This document shows positions 25,896 to 36,462 of a stretch of DNA of 64,000 bases, one piece after another. The DNA is taken from contig NZ_OX336385.1 of NCBI RefSeq assembly GCF_946902905.1, positions 496,001 to 560,000 of the forward strand, in the 5' to 3' direction. Source of the DNA: Streptococcus sp. Marseille-Q6470. GTDB lineage: Bacteria; Bacillota; Bacilli; Lactobacillales; Streptococcaceae. The position numbers and the translations under genes were made by a program. How positions within the stretch are numbered: the stretch's first letter is position 1; each line of letters starts with the position of its first letter. The notes under the pieces are model-generated. The model was not told the origin of the DNA, did no database searches, and worked only from the letters and a program-made list of their open reading frames with translations.

Positions 25896-26474
25896 TTAAA
25901 AATATAAGCCCTTCTCCACACTTTCCTGAATCAAGTCTTCCGTCAGTTTCCATAATTCTTCAGATTCACTTTTTATGAACTTTTTCTTTTCTAATACCAT
26001 GTCTGCACTGATATTATCAGGGTTATAATTGAATTCTGACACTTCTAAGTGATTAATCAGCGGTACCAAGGCGTCGATCACTCTTGCATATCTTGCTTCA
26101 GCACTCTGCCCTTTTTCAAATTCCAACCACAAATTTTTCATATTCAAATATTTCTCTTCTGGAAGGAGGCTCATTGTTTTTTCTATAGATGCTAGTTCTT
26201 TATCATGAGAATGAAGCTTTTTTTCATCATCAAAAACCCAAGTATCTCCGGCATAAATCTCACCTAAATCATGAATCAATAACATAGAAATGACTTTTTC
26301 CATTTTCAACTTTTCAGGATAATAATCTTGAAGAACTATAGCAGCTATAGCACCTTGCCAAGAATGCTCGGCACTATTTTCAAATCTTCCATCAAGAGTT
26401 CTATTGAATCTTGTTACTGACTTTAACTTCTCTATTTCTTTAATAAAATCGACTGAATTCTTTAAATTACACAT
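25896..26474 (-). CDS. HD domain hydrolase (YfbR/HDDC2-like)
   Basis: A 192-residue protein of the HD superfamily. Metal ligands are visible as H in NSAEHSWQGA (near residue 41), HD in LLIHDLGEIYAGD (near 74-82) and a distal D in ARVIDALVPL (near 140). Family members include 5'-deoxynucleotidases; substrate here unknown. The ATG at 26474 is chosen because GGAGCTACA precedes it; the longer frame to 26561 runs into a terminator. AT-rich; sits in the variable patch next to the repeat remnant. Confidence 0.85.
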   Translation of the reverse strand: MCNLKNSVDFIKEIEKLKSVTRFNRTLDGRFENSAEHSWQGAIAAIVLQDYYPEKLKMEKVISMLLIHDLGEIYAGDTWVFDDEKKLHSHDKELASIEKTMSLLPEEKYLNMKNLWLEFEKGQSAEARYARVIDALVPLINHLEVSEFNYNPDNISADMVLEKKKFIKSESEELWKLTEDLIQESVEKGLYF

Positions 26475-26559
26475 TGTAGCTCCTATCTTATTTAAAATTT
26501 TAGATATAATACCAAAAAATATTAATTTCATCAAATATTTCCCGTATTTGCAAAAAAAC

Positions 26560-26592
26560 AAAATAGCGCCTAATCCATACGAGATTAGACGC
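26560..26592 (-). terminator. Terminator after the TRIC-type gene
   Basis: Minus-strand GCGTCTAATC and GATTAGGCGC (one G-T pair) form a stem followed by TATTTTGTTTTTTT. Confidence 0.8.
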
Positions 26593-26619
26593 CTATATAA
26601 AACAAGTCTCGCTTATTCA

Positions 26620-27279
26620 TCAATTCAAGGTTCTCTTATCCATATTTGGTAAAGAGAGCTTAAACTTAATAATACAGAGTCGAATCACAAAACCGACAAT
26701 TGAGAGAATAATAAAGGCAGTAATTCTTGGAAAATGTAGGACAAAGGCCAACCAGTAATAAATAACGCCAATTACAAAAGATAGAAGGGCATAGATGTCC
26801 TCTTTTAGAACACTTGGAACTTCATTGATCAGGAGGTCTCGGATAATACCACCACCTGCTCCCGTTAAACAGGCTAAAATACCTGCAGACATCAAGTTCA
26901 ATTTACTATCAGCTAAGGCGGTAGCTCCAATCAAGGAAAAGATGATTAAGCCAATTGAATCAAAGATGAGATAAGCTTCTCTCAACCACTTATAGAATTT
27001 TTTTTCTTGACTTGAATTGGCTTGTTTTGAAGTCACAAAGATATACATGATAACCGCTACAAAGATAGAGACATAAATCGGTCCAGGATCTGCGAGAGCG
27101 GAAGGAAAACGACTGATAATAGAATCTCTTAAAATCCCTCCACCTACTGCGGTTACAATAGCCAATAAACTAATTCCAAAAATGTCTAAACGTTTACCAA
27201 ATCCTTTGATGGCTCCTGAAGCCGCGAAGGCTATAGTCCCAATATAATTACAGATCATTAGGAATAGGTCAAAATCCAT
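26620..27279 (-). CDS. TRIC-type cation channel family protein (UPF0126)
   Basis: A 219-residue membrane protein built of two related halves, each with a glycine-rich motif (VGGGILRDSI near residue 46 and AGGGIIRDLL near 140) typical of the TRIC/UPF0126 family. About seven membrane segments. Bacterial members form trimeric K+-permeable channels; the physiological role is not settled. It lies between smc and the HD gene and is ended by its own terminator. Confidence 0.88.
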   Translation of the reverse strand: MDFDLFLMICNYIGTIAFAASGAIKGFGKRLDIFGISLLAIVTAVGGGILRDSIISRFPSALADPGPIYVSIFVAVIMYIFVTSKQANSSQEKKFYKWLREAYLIFDSIGLIIFSLIGATALADSKLNLMSAGILACLTGAGGGIIRDLLINEVPSVLKEDIYALLSFVIGVIYYWLAFVLHFPRITAFIILSIVGFVIRLCIIKFKLSLPNMDKRTLN

Positions 27280-27366
27280 ATAAGCTCCTCAATTTATTTT
27301 TGTAACCTTTCTGACTTTTTAAAGGTCATTTTATATACTTAGCTGAAAGTTTGTAACGAGCACTAA

Positions 27367-30300
27367 CTAAGCATCCATATTCTCTAAATCTTTTAGTTTT
27401 ACAGAGACAATCTTAGATACACCAGACTCTTGCATGGTCACCCCATAGATAGAGTCTGCTGCTGCCATGGTTCCCTTACGGTGGGTAACAACGATAAACT
27501 GACTATCTTTGTCAAATCTGTTAAGATAATCACCAAAACGCTTAACGTTAGCCTCATCGAGTGCGGCCTCTACCTCATCCAAGATAACAAATGGAATGGT
27601 CTTAACACGGATGATTGAGAAAAGAAGAGCTAGAGCTGACAAAGCCTTCTCGCCACCACTCATGAGGTTTAGGGATTGGATTTTCTTACCTGGTGGTTGA
27701 ACAGAGATTTCAACACCTGCTGTCAATAGATCTCCTTCGGTCAAGATTAGGTCTGCTTGACCACCACCAAACATCTGCTTAAAGGTCACTTTAAAGGACT
27801 CACGAATAGCTTCGAATGTTGACTTAAAGCGTTCTTTCACTTCATCATTCATTTCTGTAATAGTCTCAAGAAGTAAGTTTTTAGCAGAAAGAATGTCATC
27901 TCGCTGACTATTCAAGAATTCCAAACGTTCGTGGACTTCATCAAACTGTTCAATAGCATCCAAGTTAACCGGACCAAGTGAACGAATGGATTTTTCCAAA
28001 TCCTTAACCTTTTGTTCAGCGATTGCTAAATCTTCCAACTGATTCGCTTGTTCTAAAGCTTCCGTATAGCTAATCTGATATTCTTCAGTCAGTTGACCTT
28101 GAAGATAGCGAAGGCGGTCCGTAATTTTCTCTTTGGTTGCTTCTGCACGTGTTTGCTTACGAATCAATTCTTCATTTTGCTGACGAGCTTGTTCTAAATG
28201 ACTAGCAATATCATCCAATTGGCCTTCAATATCATCCAGTTCAAACTGCTTACGAATGAGTCCTTGTTGAATGTCTTCCTTCTGAATCTTGGCTTCAGTT
28301 TCCTGCTTAGTCAAAAGTTCCGTGTCAACTTTTTCAAGATTGTCTACTTTTTCTTGCAAAAGACGCTCAATCTCTTCTTGCTCGATATTGAGGTTCTCAA
28401 GTTCTTTGTTAATCCGTTCAATATCAGAAACCTCATAACGTTTCCGTCCAAGCATTTCTGTTTTAAGCAGACGTTCTTGGGAAATTTTTTCCTGCAAGTT
28501 TTGGTAGCGTTCCTGAATCGCATTTTTATTGGACTTGATTTCTTCGATTTCTGATTCTAGCTTTTGCTTTTCAGTTGCGATGATTGAAAGACGTTCTTGG
28601 CATTTTTCTTTTTCAGTTTGCCAATCTCCATCTCTGAGATTGTTTAATTCTTTTTCCTGAAGTTCTAAAAGCGTTTCGAGTTCTTCGACTTGTTGGCAAG
28701 TTTGTTGATAAGCCAGATATAAGCCCTGCTCCTCTATTCGAGCTTGCTCTCCTTGAGACTTAATAGTCTCCAAAGTTTGAGCGAGAACAGTCAAGTTTTC
28801 TTGAAGTGATTTCAGATTTTCTTCTTCATGACCAAGAATCTTCTCTTCCTTAGCAATTTCTTTTTGTAACTGCTCCAATTCAGGCTTGATAAAGATACTG
28901 TTATTTTGACGATTGGCACCACCAGCATAAGAACCACCTGTTCGCAATTCTGTACCATCTAGCGTTACCATTCGAACCTGATAACGTACCTTGCGAGCCG
29001 CATCACGCGCATGCTCTACCATATCAAAAATTGCTGTTGTAGCAAGCAGGTTTTTAAAAATAGCTTCATGCTTTGTATCAAAAGTAACCAATTCATCTGC
29101 CATTCCAAGAAAACCTGGACTTGAGGCAATCACATCTTGGTTCTGACCAGAAATGCTACGAGCCTTGATGGTTGTCAAAGGTAGGAAGGTCGCACGACCA
29201 GCTCGGTTTCGTTTAAGGAAGTCGATAGCCTTAGTCGCAGCCTGTTCGTCTTCAACGATGATATGTTGGCTACTTGCTCCGAGGGCAATTTCAAGGGCTG
29301 TTTGATAACGAACATCAAAAGTTAAATGTTCACTGACCGCTCCGACAATACCGCCCAGGCGATTTTTTTCTTGTAGAACACTCTTAACACCCGCATAGAA
29401 ATTACTATGGTTTTTAAGAATGTTTTCCAGACTTTGCGCCTTGGCCTGCTTGTTTTTCAGGCTATCCAAACGGTCAAAAAGTTGATTTTGCTGACTTTGA
29501 TAAGCCTGCTTTTGTTCTTCTTCCTGTTTGGCATTGGCCTGATAATCAGCAAGTAAGGTTTGTACTTTTTCTTTTGCTGATTTAAGAGCAGTTTCTTGCT
29601 CACTAGCCTTAGATTTAGCAGAAGCTAATTGTTCCTTCAAGGACTCCAATTGTTCTTCTTGCTTTTGAGTCTGTTGGCGACTATTTTCAAGATCATTTTC
29701 AATCCGTGTCAACTGGTTAGAGACATCCGCTTCTTCCTGCAAGAAAGCAACAAAGCGCTCACGCAGTTGTTCAATCATCTGATCTGGATCATCAGAAAAT
29801 GCTACTAACTCAGCTTCTAAACGATTGAGTTCCTTGGTATTGACAGCTAGATTTGCTTCTAACTGAGCCAGATTTGCTTCTTTTTCTTCCTTCTCTTGAA
29901 TGAGAGCAGTCCTTTTTTCATCCAAACTAGCTAAACGAGCTTGAGCCTCTTGTTGATTGAGGGCAACTTGCTCAGTCTCCAGTTTAGACAAGGCCAATTT
30001 TCGTTCTAAATCACTGATTAGAGCAGTCAAATCCATCAAACTAGTTTGATCTTTAGCCATCTCTGCTTGTAAATCTTGTCTCTGCTTCTTGAGAGATTGA
30101 TTTTCAAGTTCTAGTGACTCGCGTTTTTGATAATAACTAGTCAACAGTTCTTGGACTTGGTTTAATTCCTCTTCAGTTACATCCAATTCAGCCTTATTGG
30201 CTTGAATTTGTGCAACCAAAACGTCCAAGTAGATGCCTTTACGCTGACTGTCCAAGTCCATAAATTTACGAGCTGTTGCTGCTTGCTTTTCTAAGGGCTT

Positions 30301-30906
30301 GATTTGATTGTCTAACTCATAGATGATATCTTCCAAGCGGTCTAAATTATCTTGAGTTTGTTGCAGTTTACTTTCCGTCTCTTTACGACGAGTTTTATAT
30401 TTTAAAACTCCAGCTGCTTCTTCAAAGATAGCCCGACGTTCCTCAGGTTTGGAGTTAAAGATTTCTTCGACCTTCCCTTGGGAAATAATGGAGAAGGAAT
30501 CGCGTCCAAGTCCGGTATCTAAGAAAAGATCATGAATATCACGAAGACGGACTTTTTTCCCATCAATCTTGTATTCACTATCCCCAGTACGATAGATATG
30601 ACGCTCCACCTTGATTTCCTGTCCTGCATCCTTGATGAAACCGTCCTGATTATCTAGAGTAACAACTACAGAAGCATAGTTTAGTGGTTTTCTACTTTCT
30701 GTTCCTGCAAAGATAACATCAGGCATCTTCCCACCACGAAGACTTTTGACACTGGATTCCCCAAGAGCCCAGCGTAAACTTTCTGTGATGTTAGATTTTC
30801 CAGAACCATTGGGTCCTACAACTGCTGTTACTCCTTGGTCAAAAACAACCTTGGTTTTGTCAGCAAAGGACTTAAACCCCTGAATCTCAATTTCCTTTAA
30901 ATACAT
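27367..30906 (-). CDS. smc: Chromosome partition protein SMC
   Basis: The 1179-residue condensin ATPase organises and segregates the chromosome. The head halves show Walker [10 protein letters not shown] (residues 32-40), the signature [15 protein letters not shown] (near 1085) and Walker [17 protein letters not shown] (near 1110). Long coiled-coil arms (about 170-500 and 670-1000) flank a hinge near 510-660 that contains [10 protein letters not shown] and the glycine-rich [11 protein letters not shown]. It overlaps the rnc stop by 10 bases, the same rnc-smc coupling seen in other streptococci. Confidence 0.97.
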   Translation of the reverse strand: MYLKEIEIQGFKSFADKTKVVFDQGVTAVVGPNGSGKSNITESLRWALGESSVKSLRGGKMPDVIFAGTESRKPLNYASVVVTLDNQDGFIKDAGQEIKVERHIYRTGDSEYKIDGKKVRLRDIHDLFLDTGLGRDSFSIISQGKVEEIFNSKPEERRAIFEEAAGVLKYKTRRKETESKLQQTQDNLDRLEDIIYELDNQIKPLEKQAATARKFMDLDSQRKGIYLDVLVAQIQANKAELDVTEEELNQVQELLTSYYQKRESLELENQSLKKQRQDLQAEMAKDQTSLMDLTALISDLERKLALSKLETEQVALNQQEAQARLASLDEKRTALIQEKEEKEANLAQLEANLAVNTKELNRLEAELVAFSDDPDQMIEQLRERFVAFLQEEADVSNQLTRIENDLENSRQQTQKQEEQLESLKEQLASAKSKASEQETALKSAKEKVQTLLADYQANAKQEEEQKQAYQSQQNQLFDRLDSLKNKQAKAQSLENILKNHSNFYAGVKSVLQEKNRLGGIVGAVSEHLTFDVRYQTALEIALGASSQHIIVEDEQAATKAIDFLKRNRAGRATFLPLTTIKARSISGQNQDVIASSPGFLGMADELVTFDTKHEAIFKNLLATTAIFDMVEHARDAARKVRYQVRMVTLDGTELRTGGSYAGGANRQNNSIFIKPELEQLQKEIAKEEKILGHEEENLKSLQENLTVLAQTLETIKSQGEQARIEEQGLYLAYQQTCQQVEELETLLELQEKELNNLRDGDWQTEKEKCQERLSIIATEKQKLESEIEEIKSNKNAIQERYQNLQEKISQERLLKTEMLGRKRYEVSDIERINKELENLNIEQEEIERLLQEKVDNLEKVDTELLTKQETEAKIQKEDIQQGLIRKQFELDDIEGQLDDIASHLEQARQQNEELIRKQTRAEATKEKITDRLRYLQGQLTEEYQISYTEALEQANQLEDLAIAEQKVKDLEKSIRSLGPVNLDAIEQFDEVHERLEFLNSQRDDILSAKNLLLETITEMNDEVKERFKSTFEAIRESFKVTFKQMFGGGQADLILTEGDLLTAGVEISVQPPGKKIQSLNLMSGGEKALSALALLFSIIRVKTIPFVILDEVEAALDEANVKRFGDYLNRFDKDSQFIVVTHRKGTMAAADSIYGVTMQESGVSKIVSVKLKDLENMDA

Positions 30907-31595
30907 GAATCCAGTCCTTCCTCAACTGCATTTTTAGCGGCTTCTTGTTCGGCCAATTTTTTAGATCGTCCTTGACCCCTACCTAAACTTTGACCCTCGA
31001 CAAGGACTTCAACCTCAAACATCTTATCATGGGCAGGTCCAATCTCTGAAATCACCTGATAACGAATATCGACATCACCATTGACTTGGAGTAATTCTTG
31101 GAGGTGAGTCTTGTAGTCTTTAATCATCTCAAAATCACCAGCCTCAACCTTCGGTATCATGACCTGATAGATAAACTCTTTTACCGTAAGTAGATCCTTA
31201 TCTAAAAGCAGGGCACCCAAAAAGGCTTCGAAAGCATCTCCCAAGATGGTATCTCGATTACGGCCTCCAGATTTTTCCTCTCCCTTTCCTAGCTTGATAA
31301 ACTGGTCAAACTGGCAGTCACGGGCAAAACCAGCTAAACTCTCCTCGCGTACAATCATGGCACGGAGTTTAGACAGGTCACCTTCTGGTTTTTTAGGATA
31401 TTTTTTGTACAGATATTCTGAAATCAATAATTGCAGAACAGCGTCTCCTAAAAATTCCAAGCGTTCATTGTGTGAAATTTTTAAGAGGCGGTGCTCATTG
31501 GCGTAACTAGTGTGAGTAAAAGCTGTTTCAAGTAACTGTTTATCTGAAAAAACAAGCCCAAAACGTTGCTCTAACACGGTTTCTAATTCTTTCAT
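30897..31595 (-). CDS. rnc: Ribonuclease III
   Basis: The 232-residue double-strand RNA endonuclease processes rRNA precursors and mRNA. The catalytic signature [12 protein letters not shown] is at residues 42-53, a second acidic cluster [11 protein letters not shown] near 117, and a C-terminal dsRNA-binding domain about 158-228 ([11 protein letters not shown] ... [20 protein letters not shown]). AGAGG precedes the ATG. It heads the rnc-smc operon. Confidence 0.97.
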   Translation of the reverse strand: MKELETVLEQRFGLVFSDKQLLETAFTHTSYANEHRLLKISHNERLEFLGDAVLQLLISEYLYKKYPKKPEGDLSKLRAMIVREESLAGFARDCQFDQFIKLGKGEEKSGGRNRDTILGDAFEAFLGALLLDKDLLTVKEFIYQVMIPKVEAGDFEMIKDYKTHLQELLQVNGDVDIRYQVISEIGPAHDKMFEVEVLVEGQSLGRGQGRSKKLAEQEAAKNAVEEGLDSCI

Positions 31596-31629
31596 AAGAA
31601 CCTCTTTCTAAAACATTATAATACACTCC

Positions 31630-31638
31630 ATTATACCA
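31630..31638 (-). promoter_or_regulatory. rnc-smc promoter
   Basis: Minus-strand extended -10 TGGTATAAT (core 31630-31635), 35 bases before the rnc start. The divergent ylxM promoter has the same TGGTATAAT. Confidence 0.6.
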
Positions 31639-31732
31639 AAAAAAGGTTTCTTAGTCAGAAAATAACCGTTAAAAGTCCTTTTTCTGACTTGTGTTTAAAA
31701 TCAATCCATTACTAGCAGTTCAGGCTATTTTT

Positions 31733-31748
31733 TGGTATAATAAATCTT
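31733..31748 (+). promoter_or_regulatory. ylxM-ffh promoter directly abutting the start codon
   Basis: Extended -10 TGGTATAAT (31733-31741) is followed by only 7 bases before ATG 31749. Transcription would begin at or next to the A of ATG, giving a leaderless mRNA. No ribosome site is present. Confidence 0.6.
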
Positions 31749-32081
31749 ATGGAAATTGAAAAAACCAATCGAATGAATGCTCTGTTTGAATTCTATGCAG
31801 CCCTCTTGACTGATAAACAAATGAACTATATCGAGCTCTACTATGCAGACGACTATAGTTTGGCTGAAATTGCTGAAGAGTTTGGCGTCAGTCGTCAGGC
31901 TGTTTATGATAATATCAAACGAACTGAAAAGATTCTGGAAGACTATGAAATGAAGCTTCATATGTACTCTGATTACATTGTTCGCAGTCAGATTTTTGAT
32001 CAGATCTTAGAGCGCTACCCAGAAGATGCTTTTCTACAAGAACAACTTGAAATCTTAACAAGTATTGATAATCGGGAGTAA
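31749..32081 (+). CDS. ylxM: YlxM family DNA-binding protein (SRP operon)
   Basis: A 110-residue protein with a sigma-70 region 4-like helix-turn-helix ([39 protein letters not shown], residues about 18-56). YlxM modulates the SRP pathway; streptococcal YlxM binds Ffh and [22 protein letters not shown] is the family N-terminus, so the start at 31749 is secure even though no ribosome site exists and the -10 is 7 bases away. It leads into a 71-codon frame and ffh. Confidence 0.92.
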   Translation: MEIEKTNRMNALFEFYAALLTDKQMNYIELYYADDYSLAEIAEEFGVSRQAVYDNIKRTEKILEDYEMKLHMYSDYIVRSQIFDQILERYPEDAFLQEQLEILTSIDNRE

Positions 32082-32083
32082 CC

Positions 32084-32299
32084 ATGGGCAGTCTTGTCAT
32101 TTACCAAGGAATACCTTGCACACTATTAGCGGCAGAGGAACCATTTCCAACTCGACTACAGATTATTTCGTCCAATGATATCTCCAAAGCTATGCAAGTA
32201 GGTTTTAGCTGTTGGGGATATCCAAATGAAATCATGAAAGAGGTCACACCCGAAGAACTAGAGTGTTTACAACATTTCGGACGATTTCCACTGAATTGA
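32084..32299 (+). CDS. Small hypothetical protein between ylxM and ffh
   Basis: A 71-residue product, MGSLVIYQGIPCTLL to GRFPLN, with no recognised domain or membrane segment. The ATG is 2 bases after the ylxM stop and has GGGAG five bases upstream, and the ffh start follows 17 bases after its stop. The tight operon packing argues that it is real. It has one conserved-looking CWGYP segment near the middle. It may be a small ribosome- or SRP-associated protein, but that is only context. Confidence 0.6.
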   Translation: MGSLVIYQGIPCTLLAAEEPFPTRLQIISSNDISKAMQVGFSCWGYPNEIMKEVTPEELECLQHFGRFPLN

Positions 32300-32316
32300 A
32301 AAAATAGGAGAAAATA

Positions 32317-33882
32317 ATGGCATTTGAAAATTTAACAGAACGTTTGCAGAACGTCTTTAAAAATCTACGTAAAAAAGGAAAAATCACAGAAAGCGATATC
32401 CAAGAAGCAACCAAGGAAATTCGTCTGGCTCTTTTAGAGGCCGACGTTGCTTTACCTGTGGTTAAGGACTTTATCAAAAAAGTTCGCGAACGTGCGATTG
32501 GTCATGAGGTCATTGATACCCTCAATCCAGCTCAACAAATCATCAAGATTGTTAATGAAGAGTTGACTGCAGTTCTTGGTTCTGATACAGCTGAGATTAT
32601 CAAGTCTCCAAAAATCCCGACCATTATCATGCTGGTCGGTTTGCAGGGTGCTGGTAAAACAACCTTCGCAGGAAAGCTCGCGAACAAACTCAAAAAGGAA
32701 GAGGATGCTCGTCCTCTGATGATTGCGGCCGACATCTATCGTCCTGCGGCCATTGACCAGCTCAAAACACTGGGACAACAAATTGATGTTCCTGTATTTG
32801 CTCTTGGGACTGAAGTTCCTGCAGTTGAGATTGTTCGCCAAGGTTTGGAGCAAGCCAAAGCCAACCATAACGACTATGTCTTGATTGATACAGCCGGTCG
32901 TTTACAAATCGATGAGCTTCTCATGAATGAGCTTCGTGATGTTAAAGCTCTTGCTCAACCAAATGAAATCCTTCTCGTCATCGATGCTATGATCGGTCAA
33001 GAAGCTGCTAACGTTGCACGAGAATTTAACAATCAATTAGAGGTTACCGGTGTCATCCTTACCAAGATTGACGGGGACACTCGTGGTGGTGCGGCCCTTT
33101 CTGTTCGTCATATCACAGGAAAACCTATCAAATTCACTGGTACTGGTGAAAAGATTACAGATATCGAAACCTTCCACCCAGACCGTATGGCCAGCCGTAT
33201 TCTCGGTATGGGAGATATGCTGACTCTGATCGAGAAAGCTTCCCAAGAATACGATGAGCAAAAAGCCCTTGAAATGGCTGAAAAGATGAGGGAAAACACC
33301 TTTGATTTCAACGATTTCATCGATCAGTTGGATCAAGTGCAAAATATGGGGCCAATGGAAGATTTGCTCAAGATGATTCCTGGTATGGCCAACAATCCTG
33401 CCCTTCAAAATGTGAAGGTGGATGAAAAACAAATCGCTCGTAAACGTGCCATCGTCTCATCTATGACTCCTGAAGAACGTGAAAATCCAGATTTGCTCAC
33501 TCCAAGCCGCCGTCGTCGTATCGCAGCTGGTTCTGGGAATACCTTTATCGAAGTCAACAAGTTCATCAAAGACTTTAACCAAGCTAAACAACTCATGCAA
33601 GGTGTCATGTCTGGTGACATGAACAAGATGATGAAGCAAATGGGCATCAACCCTAACAATCTTCCTAAAAATATGCCTGGTGGCATGGATATGTCAGCCC
33701 TTGAAGGAATGATGGGACAAGGTGGTATGCCTGATATGTCAGCGTTCGGAGGAGCTGGAATGCCTGATATGAGCCAGATGCTCGGTGGAGGTCTCAAGGG
33801 TAAAATCGGTGAATTTGCTATGAAGCAATCCATGAAACGCATGGCCAACAAAATGAAAAAAGCTAAGAAAAAACGCAAATAA
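32317..33882 (+). CDS. ffh: Signal recognition particle protein Ffh
   Basis: The 521-residue SRP GTPase binds signal sequences and 4.5S RNA. The NG domain has GLQGAGKTTFAGKLA near 108, DTAGRLQ near 190 and TKIDGDTRGGAALS near 248. The M domain (about 300-450) binds RNA through RRRRIAAGSG. A C-terminal Met/Gly-rich tail (PGGMDMSALEGMM and similar, about 450-495) and a basic end KKAKKKRK follow. TAGGAGAAA precedes the ATG. It ends directly in a SPRITE-like element. Confidence 0.97.
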   Translation: MAFENLTERLQNVFKNLRKKGKITESDIQEATKEIRLALLEADVALPVVKDFIKKVRERAIGHEVIDTLNPAQQIIKIVNEELTAVLGSDTAEIIKSPKIPTIIMLVGLQGAGKTTFAGKLANKLKKEEDARPLMIAADIYRPAAIDQLKTLGQQIDVPVFALGTEVPAVEIVRQGLEQAKANHNDYVLIDTAGRLQIDELLMNELRDVKALAQPNEILLVIDAMIGQEAANVAREFNNQLEVTGVILTKIDGDTRGGAALSVRHITGKPIKFTGTGEKITDIETFHPDRMASRILGMGDMLTLIEKASQEYDEQKALEMAEKMRENTFDFNDFIDQLDQVQNMGPMEDLLKMIPGMANNPALQNVKVDEKQIARKRAIVSSMTPEERENPDLLTPSRRRRIAAGSGNTFIEVNKFIKDFNQAKQLMQGVMSGDMNKMMKQMGINPNNLPKNMPGGMDMSALEGMMGQGGMPDMSAFGGAGMPDMSQMLGGGLKGKIGEFAMKQSMKRMANKMKKAKKKRK

Positions 33883-33884
33883 AA

Positions 33885-34064
33885 GGGAGAGTGGGACAGA
33901 AATCGGTAATTCGTTAGAATTCGATTTCGTCGTCCCACCTCCGCACAGTTGAGTAGGACTGTAAAACTGATGAAATCAGCCTAGTAGAGCCCACTCAACC
34001 ACTGCGTCTTGCTCGACAATCCAAAGAAAATTGAGAGGCTAGGACTTTTGTCCCAGCCTCTTTT
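33885..34064 (+). repeat. SPRITE-like repeat element acting as terminator
   Basis: The 180-base segment starts with a hairpin GTGGGAC...GTCCCAC (33891-33938), with inner GAAATCG/CGATTTC, and ends with AGAGGCTAGGAC-TTTT-GTCCCAGCCTCT (34034-34061) plus TTTTTT. I recall near-identical sequences scattered in mitis-group genomes and assign it to the SPRITE (Rho-independent terminator-like) family from memory. It fills the space between the convergent ffh and rluD-type genes. Confidence 0.6.
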
Positions 34065-34955
34065 TTAGTTATTTCGAAGTTTCTCCAAAGTCTCTTTAAA
34101 GATAGCAGGAATATCAGAAGTAAATTCCATAGTTTCACCTGTTCTTGGATGAGTAAATCCAAGCGTCTTGGCATGGAGAAATTGTCCATGTCCCTTTAGG
34201 GTTTTACGAGGACCATATACTTCATCACCGGCTACAGGATGACCGATATAAGCCATGTGCACACGGATTTGATGAGTTCGTCCTGTTTCCAGTTGCAATT
34301 CTAATAAAGAATAGTCACCAAAGCGTTCCAAGACTTGGAAGCGTGTCACGGCTGGTTTCCCTTTGGCAGTCACAGCTTGTTTCTTGCGGTCTTTTTCACT
34401 ACGTCCGATTGGCGCCTCAATGACTCCACGGTCGTTGGGAAGATTTCCATGAACGATAGTCCAATATTTTCGAAGTGATTTCTTATCTTTCAATTCTTGA
34501 GCGAGCGCCATGTGAGCATCGTCGTTTTTAGCAATCATCAAGAGACCTGATGTATCCTTATCAATACGGTGGACAATTCCAGGACGTAATACACCATTGA
34601 TTCCTGATAAGTCCTTGATATGATACATAAGGGCATTCACCAAGGTCCCACTAGTATGACCAGCACTTGGATGAACGACCATACCTTGAGGTTTATTGAC
34701 TACTGCTACATCCTCATCTTGGTATATGATTTCTAAAGGAATATCTTCAGCTTCATACTCCAAAACCTCTGGTTCCGGAACTTGATAGGTGACAACATCC
34801 CCTTCTTGAACCGAGTACTTGGCTTTTTTTAACTGACCATTGACCAAGACCTGACCAGACTTGATTTGTTCATTGGCGAGACTACGTGACAGTTCTGTCA
34901 GATCTGACAAAGCCTTATCTAAACGTATCCCGCCGGTTTCAATTTTAATTTCCAT
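34065..34955 (-). CDS. rluD: RluA/RluD-family pseudouridine synthase
   Basis: A 296-residue enzyme that isomerises uridine in 23S rRNA. It has an N-terminal S4 RNA-binding domain ([31 protein letters not shown]; key residues D13, K14, L32-L45 region) and the catalytic motif [19 protein letters not shown] with the nucleophile Asp. The stop codon touches the T-run of the SPRITE-like element. It overlaps lspA by 11 bases. The exact uridines (RluD-like 1911/1915/1917 or other) are not certain. Confidence 0.92.
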   Translation of the reverse strand: MEIKIETGGIRLDKALSDLTELSRSLANEQIKSGQVLVNGQLKKAKYSVQEGDVVTYQVPEPEVLEYEAEDIPLEIIYQDEDVAVVNKPQGMVVHPSAGHTSGTLVNALMYHIKDLSGINGVLRPGIVHRIDKDTSGLLMIAKNDDAHMALAQELKDKKSLRKYWTIVHGNLPNDRGVIEAPIGRSEKDRKKQAVTAKGKPAVTRFQVLERFGDYSLLELQLETGRTHQIRVHMAYIGHPVAGDEVYGPRKTLKGHGQFLHAKTLGFTHPRTGETMEFTSDIPAIFKETLEKLRNN

Positions 34956-35406
34956 TCATTTCCTCTTTTAGCATTGCAAGCAATAATACAAGAACTCCTA
35001 CTGTTAGATAACTATCAGCTACGTTGAATATGGCAAAATTGACAAAGTCTAAGTGGAACATATCCACGACAAATCCTCGGCTAATACGATCAATGAAGTT
35101 TCCCAGACCACCTGCAATAATCAAAACCAATCCAAAGACTGTCCAGAAGGAATCCTCTATATGCTTATGAAGATACCAGATAGCTCCAACCATGACTACG
35201 AGGGTAATCACTGCAAAAAACCACTGTTGGTCTTGGAGCATCGAAAAGGCTGCTCCTCTATTTTGCAGATAGGTTAAACTAACTAGATTTGGGATCCATG
35301 ACTTGATTTCACCAAGAGCAATATTCTGAACGACATAAGCCTTTACCATTTGATCTAAGACAATCAAGGCTGCTATAATCCCTGCTAGTATTCCTCTTTT
35401 TTTCAT
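34945..35406 (-). CDS. lspA: Lipoprotein signal peptidase
   Basis: A 153-residue, four-segment membrane aspartyl protease that cleaves prolipoproteins after lipid attachment. The catalytic regions [20 protein letters not shown] and [14 protein letters not shown] contain the two active Asp residues. It should process the lipoproteins in this window (PstS and the amino-acid binding protein). It overlaps both the cpsY stop (ATGA) and the rluD start, forming a cpsY-lspA-rluD operon. Confidence 0.95.
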   Translation of the reverse strand: MKKRGILAGIIAALIVLDQMVKAYVVQNIALGEIKSWIPNLVSLTYLQNRGAAFSMLQDQQWFFAVITLVVMVGAIWYLHKHIEDSFWTVFGLVLIIAGGLGNFIDRISRGFVVDMFHLDFVNFAIFNVADSYLTVGVLVLLLAMLKEEMNGN

Positions 35407-36311
35407 GCTTTCCTCTTCTGATCAAAATACTCTTGCATAACCTCTACAAATAAAGTCCCTGCTTGACTCAAGTCTACTTCCTCACGTTTCACATAAACCA
35501 TGCGATTATTGAGATTATCATTTAGTGGAATAACGGTAATTCCATTAACACTATCGCTATCTAAGAATCCAGAACCAGTCGCATAAGCATTTGTTCTTTC
35601 AAGAATCCCATTTAAAGTAGCTCGGTCTGTTACGTTAAACATTTGAGAGCTGGCACTTGTATCCACAAAGTTTTCTGAGTAATAGAGGTATTCATCCTTC
35701 TCTTGTGTGAAACGCACGGTTGGCAATTCAGCCAAATCATCCATGACCAACTCTTTTTTCTTAGCCAAAGGATGTCCTTCACGTAGATAAATATGCGTTT
35801 GGAAAGGAATCAACTCTATCACTTCAAGGCCTAATTTTTCAACCCGCTGCATGATACCCTTTTGATTTTGATTGTTGAGATAGATAATCCCAATTTCACT
35901 ATGTCCTTGGGCTACTTCATCCAAAATCTGAACAGTTGTAGATTCAAAAATACGAAAATTCTTATACTCCGGGTACTGTTGAGAAAAAGCTGTAATGGTT
36001 GGAGGTAAGAAATCATAGTGCTGACTGGCTATTGAAAACTCATCCTTTTCCTCTTCAGGATTGGCATACTGATTCTGGAAGATATCAAAACCTTTGACCA
36101 ATTCTTGTGCCTTTTCATAAAATTCCATTCCACGGCGAGTAAGAAAGGTTCCTGAACTGGTTCTACGAAAAATCTTAAAGCCTAGCTCTTTTTCCAGATC
36201 TCTTACAGAAATAGATAGACTGGGTTGGCTAACGTACATCTTTTCAGCCGCTTCACGAAAAGTACCACTATTAGCAATAGCTACAACGTAGCGTAATTGT
36301 TGAATATTCAT
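35403..36311 (-). CDS. cpsY: LysR-family regulator, CpsY/MtaR type
   Basis: The 302-residue LysR regulator has an N-terminal HTH ([19 protein letters not shown]..., residues 1-60) and a C-terminal effector domain. The sequence fits the streptococcal CpsY/MtaR group, which controls methionine uptake and synthesis and affects surface properties. ATG 36311 with AAGGAGAAATC is chosen; the upstream in-frame extension is non-coding and crosses the promoter TGGTATAAT (minus, core 36339-36344). It overlaps lspA by 4 bases. Confidence 0.88.
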   Translation of the reverse strand: MNIQQLRYVVAIANSGTFREAAEKMYVSQPSLSISVRDLEKELGFKIFRRTSSGTFLTRRGMEFYEKAQELVKGFDIFQNQYANPEEEKDEFSIASQHYDFLPPTITAFSQQYPEYKNFRIFESTTVQILDEVAQGHSEIGIIYLNNQNQKGIMQRVEKLGLEVIELIPFQTHIYLREGHPLAKKKELVMDDLAELPTVRFTQEKDEYLYYSENFVDTSASSQMFNVTDRATLNGILERTNAYATGSGFLDSDSVNGITVIPLNDNLNNRMVYVKREEVDLSQAGTLFVEVMQEYFDQKRKA

Positions 36312-36407
36312 GATTTCTCCTTCGATTTCTATCTTATCATTATACCATAAATCAAGCCTATCCAACAAAGGAAAATCATGAGACCGATACTTCTTATCAA
36401 AGCAAAC

Positions 36408-36453
36408 AAAAAACACCTTTCATGTTAGATAAATTTCTAACCAAAAGGTGTTA
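36408..36453 (-). terminator. sodA terminator
   Basis: Minus-strand AACACCTTTT...AAAGGTGTTTTTT, with an inner GGTTAGA/TCTAAC stem, 10 bases after the sodA stop. Confidence 0.85.
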
Positions 36454-36462
36454 TGTTCAATA

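Noticed and set aside
25796..25978. 60-codon plus-strand frame over the repeat remnant
   Set aside because: Covers the decayed direct repeat and the end of the HD gene; no ribosome site.
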